A DNA stretch of 34,226 nt from contig JBHJGV010000097.1 of assembly GCA_050331455.1 (NCBI GenBank), forward strand, positions 1 through 34,226, written 5' to 3'. Source of the stretch: CAYUYV01 sp050331455 (GTDB lineage Bacteria > Pseudomonadota > Alphaproteobacteria > JAJFIK01). The position numbers and the translations under genes are program-made. Below the pieces are notes generated by a model, which was not told the DNA's origin, made no database searches, and saw only the letters and a list, made by a program, of their open reading frames with translations. Below, in pieces: positions 7,734-16,211 of this stretch (position 1 is the first letter of the stretch; each line of letters opens with the position of its first letter).

Positions 7734-8390
7734 ATGCGCCATGACACCAAAGACCGGCTGATGAAGGCGGGCGCCGACGCGTTTGCGGACAAGGGCTTCG
7801 ACGGGGCCAGCGTGCGCGACATCTGCGAAGCCGCCGGCACCAATGTCGCCTCGGTCCGGTATCATTTTTCCGACAAGGCGGGTCTTTATCGAAAAATCCT
7901 GGAAACCGTGCACCGGGACGCCTTTTTAAGCCGGCCGATGCCCACCGCTTCCGACGACGCGCAAGCGGACCTGCTCGCCTGGATCGAATGGTTCCTGGCC
8001 CTGGCGACGACGCTGCGCGGCCATGCCTTCGGTGCCCTGATGATGCGGGAGATGGTCGATCCGACTGAAGCACTCGATCTGATGGCGGAAAAAGGCGGCC
8101 GACCCATCCACGCCCATGTCACGGGCGTGATCGAGCGGCTGATCGGCCTGCCGGACATCCGCGAACCGGACCTTCCCCCACCGGAAGAACTCGCCATGTT
8201 CGTGATGGGCCTATGCGCCCACCGGGTGAAGGCCCACCCCATGATCGCCCGGATCCTTGGCACCGCCCGGGATCGCAACCGCCTGATGCCCGAAGACCTG
8301 CCGCACACGGCCCGTCTCATCCACGCCTTTGCCCTGCACGGCCTGCGTCCGCGCCGGCCCGTTTCAGACCCCGAAGCATGGGAACGCTGA
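7734..8390 (+). CDS. TetR/AcrR-family transcriptional regulator
   Basis: The 218-residue product has the N-terminal TetR fold, with ADKGFDGASVRDICEAAG followed by VRYHFSDKAGLY. The helix-turn-helix lies near residues 26-45. The C-terminal ligand-binding part (LAWIEWFLALATTL, MREMVDPT) resembles the CerR-type (DUF1956) regulators often found beside efflux genes. The start at 7734 has only a weak GGTGGG site. The adaptor gene begins two bases after the stop, so regulator, adaptor and pump form one operon. The twin palindromes upstream suggest that it represses both itself and the divergent oxidoreductase-amidohydrolase operon until an unknown ligand binds. Confidence 0.93.
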   Translation: MRHDTKDRLMKAGADAFADKGFDGASVRDICEAAGTNVASVRYHFSDKAGLYRKILETVHRDAFLSRPMPTASDDAQADLLAWIEWFLALATTLRGHAFGALMMREMVDPTEALDLMAEKGGRPIHAHVTGVIERLIGLPDIREPDLPPPEELAMFVMGLCAHRVKAHPMIARILGTARDRNRLMPEDLPHTARLIHAFALHGLRPRRPVSDPEAWER

Positions 8391-8392
8391 CC

Positions 8393-9853
8393 ATGTCCAG
8401 CCAGACTCCGCCGCCCAACCAACCCATGCCGCCCCGACGCCCGGCACCCGGCGAGGGGGAGCCGACCGAGCCCACGGCGCCCTGGCGCACAAGGCTGCGG
8501 CTCGTCATTTTGCCAGCGATCGCCATCCTGGTGGTGGTGTTCCTGGTGCTGAGCGGGGCGCGCCCGACCCGGCTGGCCGTGGAGGAAGCCGAAACGGCGG
8601 TGCGGGTCGTCGAGGCCATCCAGGGAACCGTCGTGCCCCGGGCCCTCGGCTTCGGCACCGTCGTCCCGGCAACCGAGTGGAGCGCCGTCGCGGAAGTGGG
8701 GGGACGGGTCGTCTACCGCCACCCGGATCTGCGGCCCGGCTCGCTCATCCGGGAGGGGACGGAAATCATCCGTCTCGATGCTGTGGATTATGAGCTGGCG
8801 GTCTCGCGGCTTGAGGCCAATATCCGCTCCAGCGAGGCGGCACTCGCCCAACTGACTCAGGAGGAGGAGAACACCGCCCAGTCCCTGAAGATCGAGGAGC
8901 GGGCGCTCGCGCTCTCCCAGAAGGACCTTGAGCGCCAATTGGAACTACGGGAGCGGGGCACCACATCCCAGGCCGCGGTCGATAACCAGGAACGGGCCCT
9001 CCTGACCCAGCGCCAGAGCGTCCAGTCCCTGCGCAATCAGCTTGCATTGCTCCCCTCCCAAAGGGCCCTGCGCCAGGCCGAACTTGATCTGGCCCGGGCC
9101 CAGCTTGCCGAAGCCAAGCGGGACCTGGACCGAACCGTCATTACCCTGCCCTTGAACGCCCGGATCCAATCCGTCACCGCGGAACTCGACCAGGTGGTCA
9201 CCGTGGGCCAGACCATGGTGGAGGCCGACGGCCTTGAGGCCGTTGAGGTGACGGCCCAGCTGCCCCTCGGCCGGATTGTTCCGCTGATCCCGCAAATGCC
9301 CGAAACCCCCATCGCGGCGGCCGATTTTTTCAGCCAGGGCAGCGGTGCGACCCCGCTTCTGGAGCGGTTGGGGTGGCGCGCCCTCGTCAAACTCAGCGCA
9401 GACCGGGTCTCGGCGAGTTGGGACGCACGGGTCGCCCGGCTGGCGGAAAGCGTCGACCCCGAAACCAGGACCGTCGGCATCGTGGTCGCCGTGGACAATC
9501 CCTACGAGCAGGCGGAGGCGGGCCGGCGTCCCCTTCTGACACGGAACATGTATGTCTCCGTGGAAATCATCGGCACACCGCAAGCCGACCAGCTCGTGGT
9601 GCCGGCGGCCGGCCTCCACGGGGAACGTCTTTATGTTGTGACCGAAGACGACCGGCTGGAGATCCGGCCCGTCGAGGTCCGCTTTCGTCAGGGACCTTTG
9701 GCCAGCGTGGAGGGCGGCGTGGCCCCGGGCGAGCGGATCGTCGTCAGCGACCTCATTCCGGCAACGCCCGCCATGAAACTGCGCCCGGCGCTGGACGAAG
9801 ACGCCACCGCAGACCTGATGGCCGTGATGGCCGGTGAAGGGGATCTACGATGA
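8393..9853 (+). CDS. RND efflux periplasmic adaptor (membrane fusion protein)
   Basis: The ATG at 8393 lies two bases after the TetR stop; an alternative ATG at 8378 would overlap that gene. The 486-residue product has a Pro-rich cytoplasmic N-terminus and one membrane anchor (about 36-55, LRLVILPAIAILVVV). It has a lipoyl-like half motif around EWSAVAEVGGRV, a long alpha-helical hairpin rich in Gln, Glu and Leu (about 140-257), and then beta-barrel and membrane-proximal domains. In the family it links the inner membrane RND pump to an outer membrane channel. It is anchored by a membrane helix rather than a lipid. Its stop overlaps the pump start as ATGA, indicating translational coupling. 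No TolC-type channel gene is in the window, so a shared channel is likely. Confidence 0.93.
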   Translation: MSSQTPPPNQPMPPRRPAPGEGEPTEPTAPWRTRLRLVILPAIAILVVVFLVLSGARPTRLAVEEAETAVRVVEAIQGTVVPRALGFGTVVPATEWSAVAEVGGRVVYRHPDLRPGSLIREGTEIIRLDAVDYELAVSRLEANIRSSEAALAQLTQEEENTAQSLKIEERALALSQKDLERQLELRERGTTSQAAVDNQERALLTQRQSVQSLRNQLALLPSQRALRQAELDLARAQLAEAKRDLDRTVITLPLNARIQSVTAELDQVVTVGQTMVEADGLEAVEVTAQLPLGRIVPLIPQMPETPIAAADFFSQGSGATPLLERLGWRALVKLSADRVSASWDARVARLAESVDPETRTVGIVVAVDNPYEQAEAGRRPLLTRNMYVSVEIIGTPQADQLVVPAAGLHGERLYVVTEDDRLEIRPVEVRFRQGPLASVEGGVAPGERIVVSDLIPATPAMKLRPALDEDATADLMAVMAGEGDLR

Positions 9854-12800
9854 GCATCCTGCGCTATCTCACGCTCCATCCCACGGCGGCCAATCTTTTG
9901 ATGCTGCTGGCCCTGATCATCGGCATCACCACCATCGGCGACATCCAGCGAGCGACCTTTCCCGACCTCCCCCTCGACGAGGTTCAAGTCCGGGTGGCCT
10001 ATCCGGGCGCCAGTGCCGGAGAGGTCGAGGACGCGATCTGCCAGCGCGTCGAGGACGCCATGGACGGCATTTCGGACCTCGCGCGCATGACCTGCGAGGC
10101 CCGGGAGAGTGTGGGCACGACCGTCCTCGAACTCAATCCGACGACAGGCTCCTTCGACCGCTTTTTCACGGACATCAAGGCGGAGATCGACGCCATCTCC
10201 GATTTTCCGGACGATGTTGAAGAGCCCGTCGTCAGCCAGCTCGGCCGCACGGATCTGGTGACGGCCATCGCCGTCGCCGGAGATCTGACGGACCCGGATC
10301 TCAAGGCTTATGTGGAAGACGTCAAGCGGCGTCTGCAACGCATCGACGGCATTTCCCGGGTCAATGTCCAGGGCTTTTCCGACCGTCAGATCCGAATTGA
10401 GATTCCCGCGGACACCTTGCGCCAATACGGTCTGTCCGTCTCCGACATTGCGGCCACGATTTCGCGCCAAAGCGTGGACCTGCCCGGCGGGACACTGCTG
10501 ACCCCGAGTCAGGACATCCTGATCCGCTTCCAGGACGAGCGGCGAGCGCCGGCGGATTTCGCGTCCCTGGTCGTGGTGGCGGGACGCAGCGGGGCAGAAA
10601 TCCGCCTTGGCGATATCGCGGTGATTACGGACCGTTTCGAACTCGACGAGGAGCATATCGTCTTTAACGGACAGCCCGCCGCCCTGCTGGAGGTCACCAA
10701 AACGCGGGCCCAAGACGCCCTCGACATCGTGGACAAGGTCTCTGCCTTCGTCGAGCAGGAGAACGCCCGGGCCCCGGAAGGCATCGAACTGACGCTGACC
10801 CGCAATGTGTCCAGCATCGTCCGCGACCGTCTCAATCTCCTGATCGAGAATGGCGTGATGGGACTTATCCTCGTTTTCGGGGTGATGTATCTGTTCTTTT
10901 CCCTGCGCTATTCCTTCTGGGTGGCCATGGGCCTGCCGGTCTCCTTTGCCGGCGCGTTTTTCATCATGGGCCTGCTCGGTATCAGCTTCAACATGCTGTC
11001 CATGATCGGCTTGCTGGTGGCCGTCGGCCTGCTGATGGACGATGCGATCGTCATTGCGGAGAATATTGCGGCGGCCCGGACCCGGGGTCTCAGTCCGGCC
11101 GATGCGGCCGTGGAAGGCACGCGGATGATCCTGCCCGGCGTTCTCTCGTCCTTCGCGACCACGGTCATCATCTTTTTGCCCCTCGGGTTTTTGCAGGGGG
11201 ATCTTGGCCAGATCCTGCGGGACATGCCGATTGTCCTCGTGATCGTCCTGTCCTTCAGCCTGATCGAGGCGTTCTTTATTCTGCCCAACCACCTTTACCA
11301 CGCCATGCAACACCCGAACCGGCAAAGCCGGTTCCGCAAGGCCTTCGAAGAGCGGTTTATCATGGTCCGGGACCGGATTGTCGTGCCGGCGGTCGCCTCG
11401 GCCGTGAAAGCGCGCTACCTGTTTTTAGGCGCCGTGCTGGCCCTCATGGTCATCTCCTACGGGATGCCCATCGCTGGCGTGCTAAAATTCCGGGCTTTTC
11501 CGGAACTCGACGGGGACAACATTGTCGCGCGGATCCTGTTGCCCCAGGGCACACCCTTGGAGCGGACCGAGGCGGTGGTCGCCGGCCTCGTGGCATCGCT
11601 GCAGCGGACCGACGAAGCCTTGCGGACCAGGGAACCGGGCGATCTCAGTCTCATCGACAATGTCATGGTACAGTACAATACAAATGCGGTGGCCTACGAA
11701 ACCGGGGCCCATGTGGCCTCGGTATTCGTCGATCTGCGTACGGCGGAAACCCGCCGGGCTTCAGCCGCGGATGTCATGAACGCCTGGAGGACCGAAACCG
11801 GCCCGGTCCCCGATGTGCTTGCGCTCAGTTTCCGGCAGCTCCAGGTCGGCCCGGCCGGCCTGCCCATCGATCTTGAGCTGCTTGGAGAAGACCTCGATGC
11901 CCTGAAGGCGGCATCCCGCGATCTCCAGGCCTGGCTCAGTCAGTATGACGGTGTCTATGACCTCAGTGACGATCTGCGGCCCGGCAAACCGGAATATCGG
12001 ATCCATTTGAGTGACGGCGCGACATCCCTGGGCTTTGACGGCGAGACGGTGGCGCGCCAGTTGCGTGCGGCCTTTTTCGGTGTGACGGCGGATGAAATCC
12101 AGGTGGGTCGCGAAGCCTTTGAAATCGACGTGCGCCTCGCCCAGGAAGATCGAAATTCGGTCGAGGACCTGTCCGTCTTCACCCTCACCGGTCCGAACGG
12201 CGCGCAAGTCCCCCTCCAGGCGATTGCGAGGATCGAGGAAGGTCGCGGCATTGCGCGGATCCATCGGATCAACCGGGAACGCGCCGTAACCATCGAAGGC
12301 GAAGTCGATTTCACCAAAAACAATGCGGACGAGATCCTGGCCGACACCGACGCCCGTTTCATGCCCGATTTTCTGGAGCGCCATCCCACGGTGCGGCTCA
12401 ATGTGGAGGGTCAGCAGGCCGAAGCCTCGGAGGCTCTGGGCTCGCTCCAGCAGATCGCCATTGTGGGTCTGTTCGGCGTGTTCCTCCTGCTGAGTTTCCA
12501 GTTCCGGTCCTATCAGGAACCGATCCTGGTCATGAGCATCATTCCACTGGCCTTTATCGGCGTGGTCTGGGGACACCTCCTTATGGGGATCGATTTGTCC
12601 ATGCCCTCGGTGATGGGCTTTGTCAGCTTGGCCGGTGTGGTCGTGAACAATTCGATCCTGCTTGTCACCTTCGTGAAGTTCCACGGGACCCACGGCATGG
12701 CCGTCGGCCAAGCGGTGGTGGCCGCGGCGCGGGATCGGTTCCGGCCCATCCTGCTCACGACCCTGACGACCGTGGCCGGCCTCCTGCCGATCCTCAGCGA

Positions 12801-12981
12801 GACAAGCCTGCAGGCGCAGATCCTGAAGCCGCTGGTCACGAGCATCGCCTTCGGCCTCATCGCGACGGCCAGTCTCGTCATTTTCGTCATCCCGGCGGCC
12901 TATGCCGTGCTGGAGGATTTCGGGCTGACGACCTTCAGTACACTGGAAAATGGCGAGGCCGATCAGCCCCCGGCGGGCTGA
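9850..12981 (+). CDS. RND-family efflux pump, inner membrane permease
   Basis: The start at 9850 overlaps the adaptor stop (ATGA) and has GAAGGGGA upstream. The 1043-residue product has the standard length and order: a first helix (residues about 12-30), a large periplasmic loop, helices 2-6 from about 335, a second loop, and helices 8-12 from about 865. In the fourth helix GLLMDD carries the adjacent aspartates D397 and D398, which correspond to the proton-relay pair D407/D408 of AcrB, so the pump should be driven by the proton gradient. It probably exports hydrophobic or amphiphilic compounds through the adaptor. The substrate cannot be predicted. The last 19 bases overlap the convergent MFS gene. 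Confidence 0.96.
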   Translation: MSILRYLTLHPTAANLLMLLALIIGITTIGDIQRATFPDLPLDEVQVRVAYPGASAGEVEDAICQRVEDAMDGISDLARMTCEARESVGTTVLELNPTTGSFDRFFTDIKAEIDAISDFPDDVEEPVVSQLGRTDLVTAIAVAGDLTDPDLKAYVEDVKRRLQRIDGISRVNVQGFSDRQIRIEIPADTLRQYGLSVSDIAATISRQSVDLPGGTLLTPSQDILIRFQDERRAPADFASLVVVAGRSGAEIRLGDIAVITDRFELDEEHIVFNGQPAALLEVTKTRAQDALDIVDKVSAFVEQENARAPEGIELTLTRNVSSIVRDRLNLLIENGVMGLILVFGVMYLFFSLRYSFWVAMGLPVSFAGAFFIMGLLGISFNMLSMIGLLVAVGLLMDDAIVIAENIAAARTRGLSPADAAVEGTRMILPGVLSSFATTVIIFLPLGFLQGDLGQILRDMPIVLVIVLSFSLIEAFFILPNHLYHAMQHPNRQSRFRKAFEERFIMVRDRIVVPAVASAVKARYLFLGAVLALMVISYGMPIAGVLKFRAFPELDGDNIVARILLPQGTPLERTEAVVAGLVASLQRTDEALRTREPGDLSLIDNVMVQYNTNAVAYETGAHVASVFVDLRTAETRRASAADVMNAWRTETGPVPDVLALSFRQLQVGPAGLPIDLELLGEDLDALKAASRDLQAWLSQYDGVYDLSDDLRPGKPEYRIHLSDGATSLGFDGETVARQLRAAFFGVTADEIQVGREAFEIDVRLAQEDRNSVEDLSVFTLTGPNGAQVPLQAIARIEEGRGIARIHRINRERAVTIEGEVDFTKNNADEILADTDARFMPDFLERHPTVRLNVEGQQAEASEALGSLQQIAIVGLFGVFLLLSFQFRSYQEPILVMSIIPLAFIGVVWGHLLMGIDLSMPSVMGFVSLAGVVVNNSILLVTFVKFHGTHGMAVGQAVVAAARDRFRPILLTTLTTVAGLLPILSETSLQAQILKPLVTSIAFGLIATASLVIFVIPAAYAVLEDFGLTTFSTLENGEADQPPAG

Positions 12982-14183
12982 TCGGCAATGATCGAGGGCG
13001 TGCGCCACAGCCGGACCAGGAGCCAGACTCCTGCCAACGCCAAGAGGGACACGCCCGCCATGGCGAAATAGGCCGCGCCCGCCGCTGCGTCGTAAAGCGC
13101 TCCGGCACCCAAGGTCAGGCTTCCGAGCACGACGCCGCCGGACAGCGCGAAATAGAGGCTTTGCGCTGTCACGGCGCAGCGGCGCGGCACGGCCCGGTCG
13201 ATGAGATGGACCGCACCCAGATGGGTGGCGCCGAAGGTGCCAGCATGAAGGATCTGCGCCGCGATGAGGAGGGCGAGCGGCGGATCGAACCCCATCACGG
13301 TCCAGCGCACGACGCCCGCTCCGGCGCCAAGGCCCAGCAGCCCGAGAGGCCCGAGGCGGGCGAGGATCCGTCCCGACACGGAAAAAAGCAGGATCTCCGC
13401 GATCACCCCGATCGCCCACAACACGCCGATCAGGTCGCCGCTGAGCCCGAGGCTGCGCCAATGGATGCTGGAGAAGCCGTAATAGACCGCGTGGGTTCCC
13501 TGGACCAGACCGCCGCTGATCGCGAAGAGCCAAAACAGGGGGCTCTGGATCACGGTCGTGAGGGGCGAAGGTCCGGAGGGTGCGCACGGCGCCGCTTTCG
13601 CCGGCGCCTCCTTGGGCACTGCATCGCTCGGCAGCGCAAAGCCCGCCAGCAGCGTCCCGCCGAACGCCAGCAATATGGCCGGCAGGATCATGTCAGGCCC
13701 GGCCCGGGCCAGCAGCGCGCCGCCACCCAGCGAGGCGCCGATAAAGGTGAGGGACCCCCACAGACGGGTCCGCCCATAATCGAAGCCGCATTCGCGGGCC
13801 CGGGACACGGCCAGCGTCTCGATGAGGGGCAAGAGGGCCGGATAGAACGTCATGGAGAGCACGGTGACGGCGAAGAGGCCCCAGAGTCCGCAAACGCCCA
13901 GGAACAGGCAAAAACTGGCCAGCCCGAGCCCAGCCAGGACGATCGCCGGCCGCCGCCGCTCGCCCACCTGATCGACCACCGCCCCCAGCAACGGCCCTGA
14001 CATCAAACGCATCATCAGCCCGGCGGCCACCAGTCCTCCGATCTGGGGCCCGTCAAGACCCTGGGCCTGCAGCCAGACCGGCCAATAGGGTGTGTGCAGG
14101 CCCATCACCGTGAAGATGGCCCCGTAGAACACAGCGAGCCGGATCTGGTCGCCGCTCGCCCTCCCTGTGTGCCAAATGTTCAT
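12963..14183 (-). CDS. MFS transporter, PPP (phenylpropionate permease-like) family
   Basis: The 406-residue product has about 12 hydrophobic helices. Its N-terminus, RLAVFYGAIFTVMGLHTPYWP followed by VWLQAQGL, is typical of the MFS_1_like/HcaT-type family. GAVVDQVGERRRP fits the loop 2-3 signature of the major facilitator superfamily. The start is uncertain: ATG 14183 is chosen because the conserved part begins about 12 residues later, but no strong ribosome binding site is visible there, and ATG 14228 would add 15 residues. The 3' end overlaps the RND gene by 19 bp, tail to tail. Family members import aromatic acids or sugars, or are uncharacterised. No catabolic genes adjoin it, so the substrate stays open. 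Confidence 0.88.
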   Translation of the reverse strand: MNIWHTGRASGDQIRLAVFYGAIFTVMGLHTPYWPVWLQAQGLDGPQIGGLVAAGLMMRLMSGPLLGAVVDQVGERRRPAIVLAGLGLASFCLFLGVCGLWGLFAVTVLSMTFYPALLPLIETLAVSRARECGFDYGRTRLWGSLTFIGASLGGGALLARAGPDMILPAILLAFGGTLLAGFALPSDAVPKEAPAKAAPCAPSGPSPLTTVIQSPLFWLFAISGGLVQGTHAVYYGFSSIHWRSLGLSGDLIGVLWAIGVIAEILLFSVSGRILARLGPLGLLGLGAGAGVVRWTVMGFDPPLALLIAAQILHAGTFGATHLGAVHLIDRAVPRRCAVTAQSLYFALSGGVVLGSLTLGAGALYDAAAGAAYFAMAGVSLLALAGVWLLVRLWRTPSIIADQPAGG

Positions 14184-14299
14184 GCTGCACCCGCACCCGC
14201 TGGTCGCATCGCCCGCTGCCCCTCCCATCTGTTAGCGTCTTTGCGCGCGTATCACCTTAATCAGCTTGCGCGACATGGGGCACAGGAGGGCCAAGGGCG

Positions 14300-14719
14300 A
14301 TGGATGGACGGCACGAAGCGCGCCGGACAGGCGCATGCAGCGGCTGGATGAGCGCGGCCGGCTTGAGCGGCATGCTCGCCGTGGGCTTCGGCGCCTTCGG
14401 TGCCCATGGGCTGGAACGCATGGCCGGCGGCATCGATCCTCGGGATCTGGCCGCTTACGAGACGGGCGCGCTCTACCACCTGATCCACACCCTGGCCTTT
14501 ATCGGCGTTGCGATGTTGGCTCGGGAAGGCGCCAGGCTCGCCCGGGTCGCAGGGCTCCTGTTCCTCCTTGGGATCGTGCTGTTCAGTGGCTCGCTCTACT
14601 TCCTCGGGATCACCGGGTCCCGCGCCCTGGTCCTGGTCACGCCTGTCGGAGGCCTGTGCCTCATTTTCGGTTGGATGGCGGTGGCGGTTGCCAGTCTTCG
14701 GCTCGGGCAGAATCGTTGA
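14300..14719 (+). CDS. DUF423 (YgdD-type) small membrane protein
   Basis: The ATG at 14300 follows AAGGGCG. The 139-residue product has about four hydrophobic segments. It carries the family signature GAFGAHGLE (about residues 31-39), followed by YETGALYHLIHTLAF and GSLYFLGITG. These conserved blocks identify DUF423, a widespread inner membrane family without a proven function. The first 16 residues are hydrophilic, so a start at 14348 (MSAAGLSG) is possible, but it has a poorer upstream site. It is divergent from the MFS gene and 427 bases upstream of purC. Confidence 0.9.
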   Translation: MDGRHEARRTGACSGWMSAAGLSGMLAVGFGAFGAHGLERMAGGIDPRDLAAYETGALYHLIHTLAFIGVAMLAREGARLARVAGLLFLLGIVLFSGSLYFLGITGSRALVLVTPVGGLCLIFGWMAVAVASLRLGQNR

Positions 14720-15146
14720 TCGCCGGCCCTTACCGCCCTGCCCCATCCGGCGGCCAATTGTAACGGGATGCGGCTTGGACTAGATTTCCGAGTCAAGCGA
14801 GGGCCGGGCCTTTGGGGGGTCTGCTCCTTTGCCCTTGAGGTTTGACGCCATGGCATTGATCCGGCGCGGTCTTTGGCCGTCGTCCCCGTCAGGCGGGCAC
14901 GGCCCCGCGCATCCCATTTTAGGTCGACAGGAAACCCCGTTCCCGGTGTCCGGCAGGTCTCAGCCATGACCCCGGTGCGGAACCGCCGCTGTGCGGCGGG
15001 CGGGGACCGGTCTTTCCGACCCGCTTCGGGGCACAGATGTCCCCGCCCATCCCTTTATCCGGACCTCCCGCTGTGAAGCCCGCCCGACCCCGGGCGGCGC
15101 TCCCTGCGGCTTTGACCGCTCGGGGTCCGATCAATGGAGAACACCC
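14720..15146 (+). other. 427-base non-coding leader before purC with several hairpins
   Basis: No credible gene is seen here. The visible structures are: an imperfect stem CTTGGACT/AGTCAAG (14774-14797), possibly the end of the DUF423 transcript; CCGCCGC-TGT-GCGGCGG (14983-14999); a 9-bp stem GGCGGGGAC (14999-15007) with GTCCCCGCC (15039-15047) enclosing CCCG-CTT-CGGG (15020-15030); and CCGCCCG-ACCC-CGGGCGG (15080-15097). Further alternative pairings, GCGG/CCGC (15106-15119) and GACC/GGTC (15114-15127), lie before the GGAG ribosome binding site (15135-15138). High GC makes chance hairpins likely. No known riboswitch class was recognised. Confidence 0.5.
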
Positions 15147-15890
15147 ATGAACCGACGCCGCCTGGTGTATGAAGGCAAGGCCAAAATCCTCTATGAAGGG
15201 CCGGAACCGGGCACGCTGATTGCGCATTTCAAGGACGACTCCGCATCTGCCGCCGACAAGGCCGACCAGACCGTGGTCGAAGGCAAGGGCGTGCTCAACA
15301 ACCGCATTTCCGAATACATTCTCGGCCAGCTCAACCAGATCGGCGTGCCCACCCACTTCGTCCGTCGGCTGAATATGCGCGAGCAGCTGATCCGCATGAC
15401 CGAGGTCATCCCCGTGGATGTGATGGTGCGCAATTTCGCGGGCGGCACCCTGTCGAAACGTTTGGGCATCGAGGCCGGCACGCCCCTGCCCCGCTCCATC
15501 ATCGAGTTCTATTTCAAGAGCGACGATCTGGAGGACCCGATCGTCTCCGAAGAACACATCACGGCGTTCAACTGGGCGGCGCCCCAGGACATCGACGACA
15601 TGATGGCGCTTTCCTTGCGCGTGAACGACTTTCTCGTGGGCCTGTTCATGGGCGTCAAGCTGCGCCTTGTCGATTTCCGACTGGAGTTCGGCCGCGTTTA
15701 TGAAGGCGACATGATGCGTATCATCGTGGCCGACGGTCTGTCCTCGGACAGTTGGACCGTGGTGAGACCGGACGATTTCGAGCCTGTGGATCCCCTGGAT
15801 ATCGCCCACCGCCTTGGCGTGCTGGAGCCGCAGACCGTGTTCTCGGCGGACGCGCCGGCCATCGTCGGCGGCCTCGACACCCGCCGGTAA
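15147..15890 (+). CDS. purC: Phosphoribosylaminoimidazole-succinocarboxamide synthase (SAICAR synthetase)
   Basis: The ATG at 15147 follows GGAGAACACCC. The frame is open further upstream, but no recognisable sequence precedes it. The 247-residue product starts with the typical YEGKAKILYEG. It contains the ATP-grasp-like and substrate-site blocks FKDDSAS, VVRNFAGG-like MVRNFAGGTL, DFRLEFGR and the signature GLSSDSW. The enzyme joins CAIR and aspartate with ATP to give SAICAR in de novo purine synthesis, in the cytoplasm. The length matches bacterial family members. In many alphaproteobacteria purS and purQ follow; here they do not. Only two short frames of uncertain status lie before the convergent receptor gene. 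Confidence 0.97.
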   Translation: MNRRRLVYEGKAKILYEGPEPGTLIAHFKDDSASAADKADQTVVEGKGVLNNRISEYILGQLNQIGVPTHFVRRLNMREQLIRMTEVIPVDVMVRNFAGGTLSKRLGIEAGTPLPRSIIEFYFKSDDLEDPIVSEEHITAFNWAAPQDIDDMMALSLRVNDFLVGLFMGVKLRLVDFRLEFGRVYEGDMMRIIVADGLSSDSWTVVRPDDFEPVDPLDIAHRLGVLEPQTVFSADAPAIVGGLDTRR

Positions 15891-15913
15891 GCCGGCGCCG
15901 GAAGGAGCCCGCT

Positions 15914-16006
15914 TTGGTCAAAGCACTCGTGCTGTCTTTCCACGGCACGATGTGCGACGCGCGCAGCGATGTTCTATCGAAGATGCGATGCGTCCGGCGT
16001 CCATGA
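15914..16006 (+). pseudogene. Short frame after purC, possible decayed HAD-hydrolase start
   Basis: A TTG codon at 15914 has AAGGAG at a good distance (15902-15907). The 30 codons begin VKALVLSFHGTMCDARS. This resembles the start of type II haloacid dehalogenases (KALVFDVFGTVVDWRS-like), but the nucleophile aspartate is replaced. The frame stops at once, and a second frame (15969-16103) continues past this point. A broken gene remnant is one reading; a chance frame is the other. The resemblance is by eye only. Confidence 0.3.
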
Positions 16007-16103
16007 CGGCGAGGCCTGTGCCATGAGTCTCGCCATGGAACGCATGGCCGCTGCCGTGGAGGCGGCGCCGGCCCTGGCCCATGAGTTCATCCTGATCGCG
16101 TAG
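15969..16103 (+). CDS. Small hypothetical frame (44 codons) after purC
   Basis: ATG 15969 to TAG 16101-16103 encodes a 44-residue peptide with an Ala/Met-rich helix-like stretch (SLAMERMAAAVEAAPALAHE) and a hydrophobic end (FILIA). There is no clear ribosome binding site at 15969. An internal ATG at 16023 would give 26 residues. It overlaps the preceding short frame in another phase, so the two together could be one frameshifted gene. No family is recognised. Confidence 0.25.
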   Translation: MFYRRCDASGVHDGEACAMSLAMERMAAAVEAAPALAHEFILIA

Positions 16104-16171
16104 GATGGGTCTCGACCCATCACAAAACCCTGCACCCAGCCGATGAGCCGGCTTCATGGGTCAAGGCCCAT
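16104..16171. terminator. Convergent terminator region between purC and the TonB receptor
   Basis: GATGGGTC-TC-GACCCATC (16104-16121) is a perfect 8-bp inverted repeat. ATGGG-TCAAGG-CCCAT (16156-16171) is a second, weaker stem. Neither is followed by a clean T-run, though the first is followed by ACAAAA. The position, between two convergent genes, suggests transcription ends here. Confidence 0.45.
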
Positions 16172-16211
16172 TCCACGGGATACCTTCTCATCCCTATCAT
16201 GCCCGCACGGA

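Noticed and set aside
9688..11325. Long minus-strand open frame across the RND adaptor and pump
   Set aside because: It is antisense to two clearly conserved genes, rich in Arg, Gly, His and Asp with no family motif, as expected for a shadow frame in high-GC DNA.
11761..13587. Long minus-strand open frame across the pump and MFS genes
   Set aside because: Composition is that of a shadow frame; the real MFS gene is in another phase on the same strand.
14941..15060. Known riboswitch or SRP/6S-type RNA before purC
   Set aside because: The conserved cores of cobalamin, SAM or purine switches and of SRP RNA were not found by eye; only unassigned hairpins remain.
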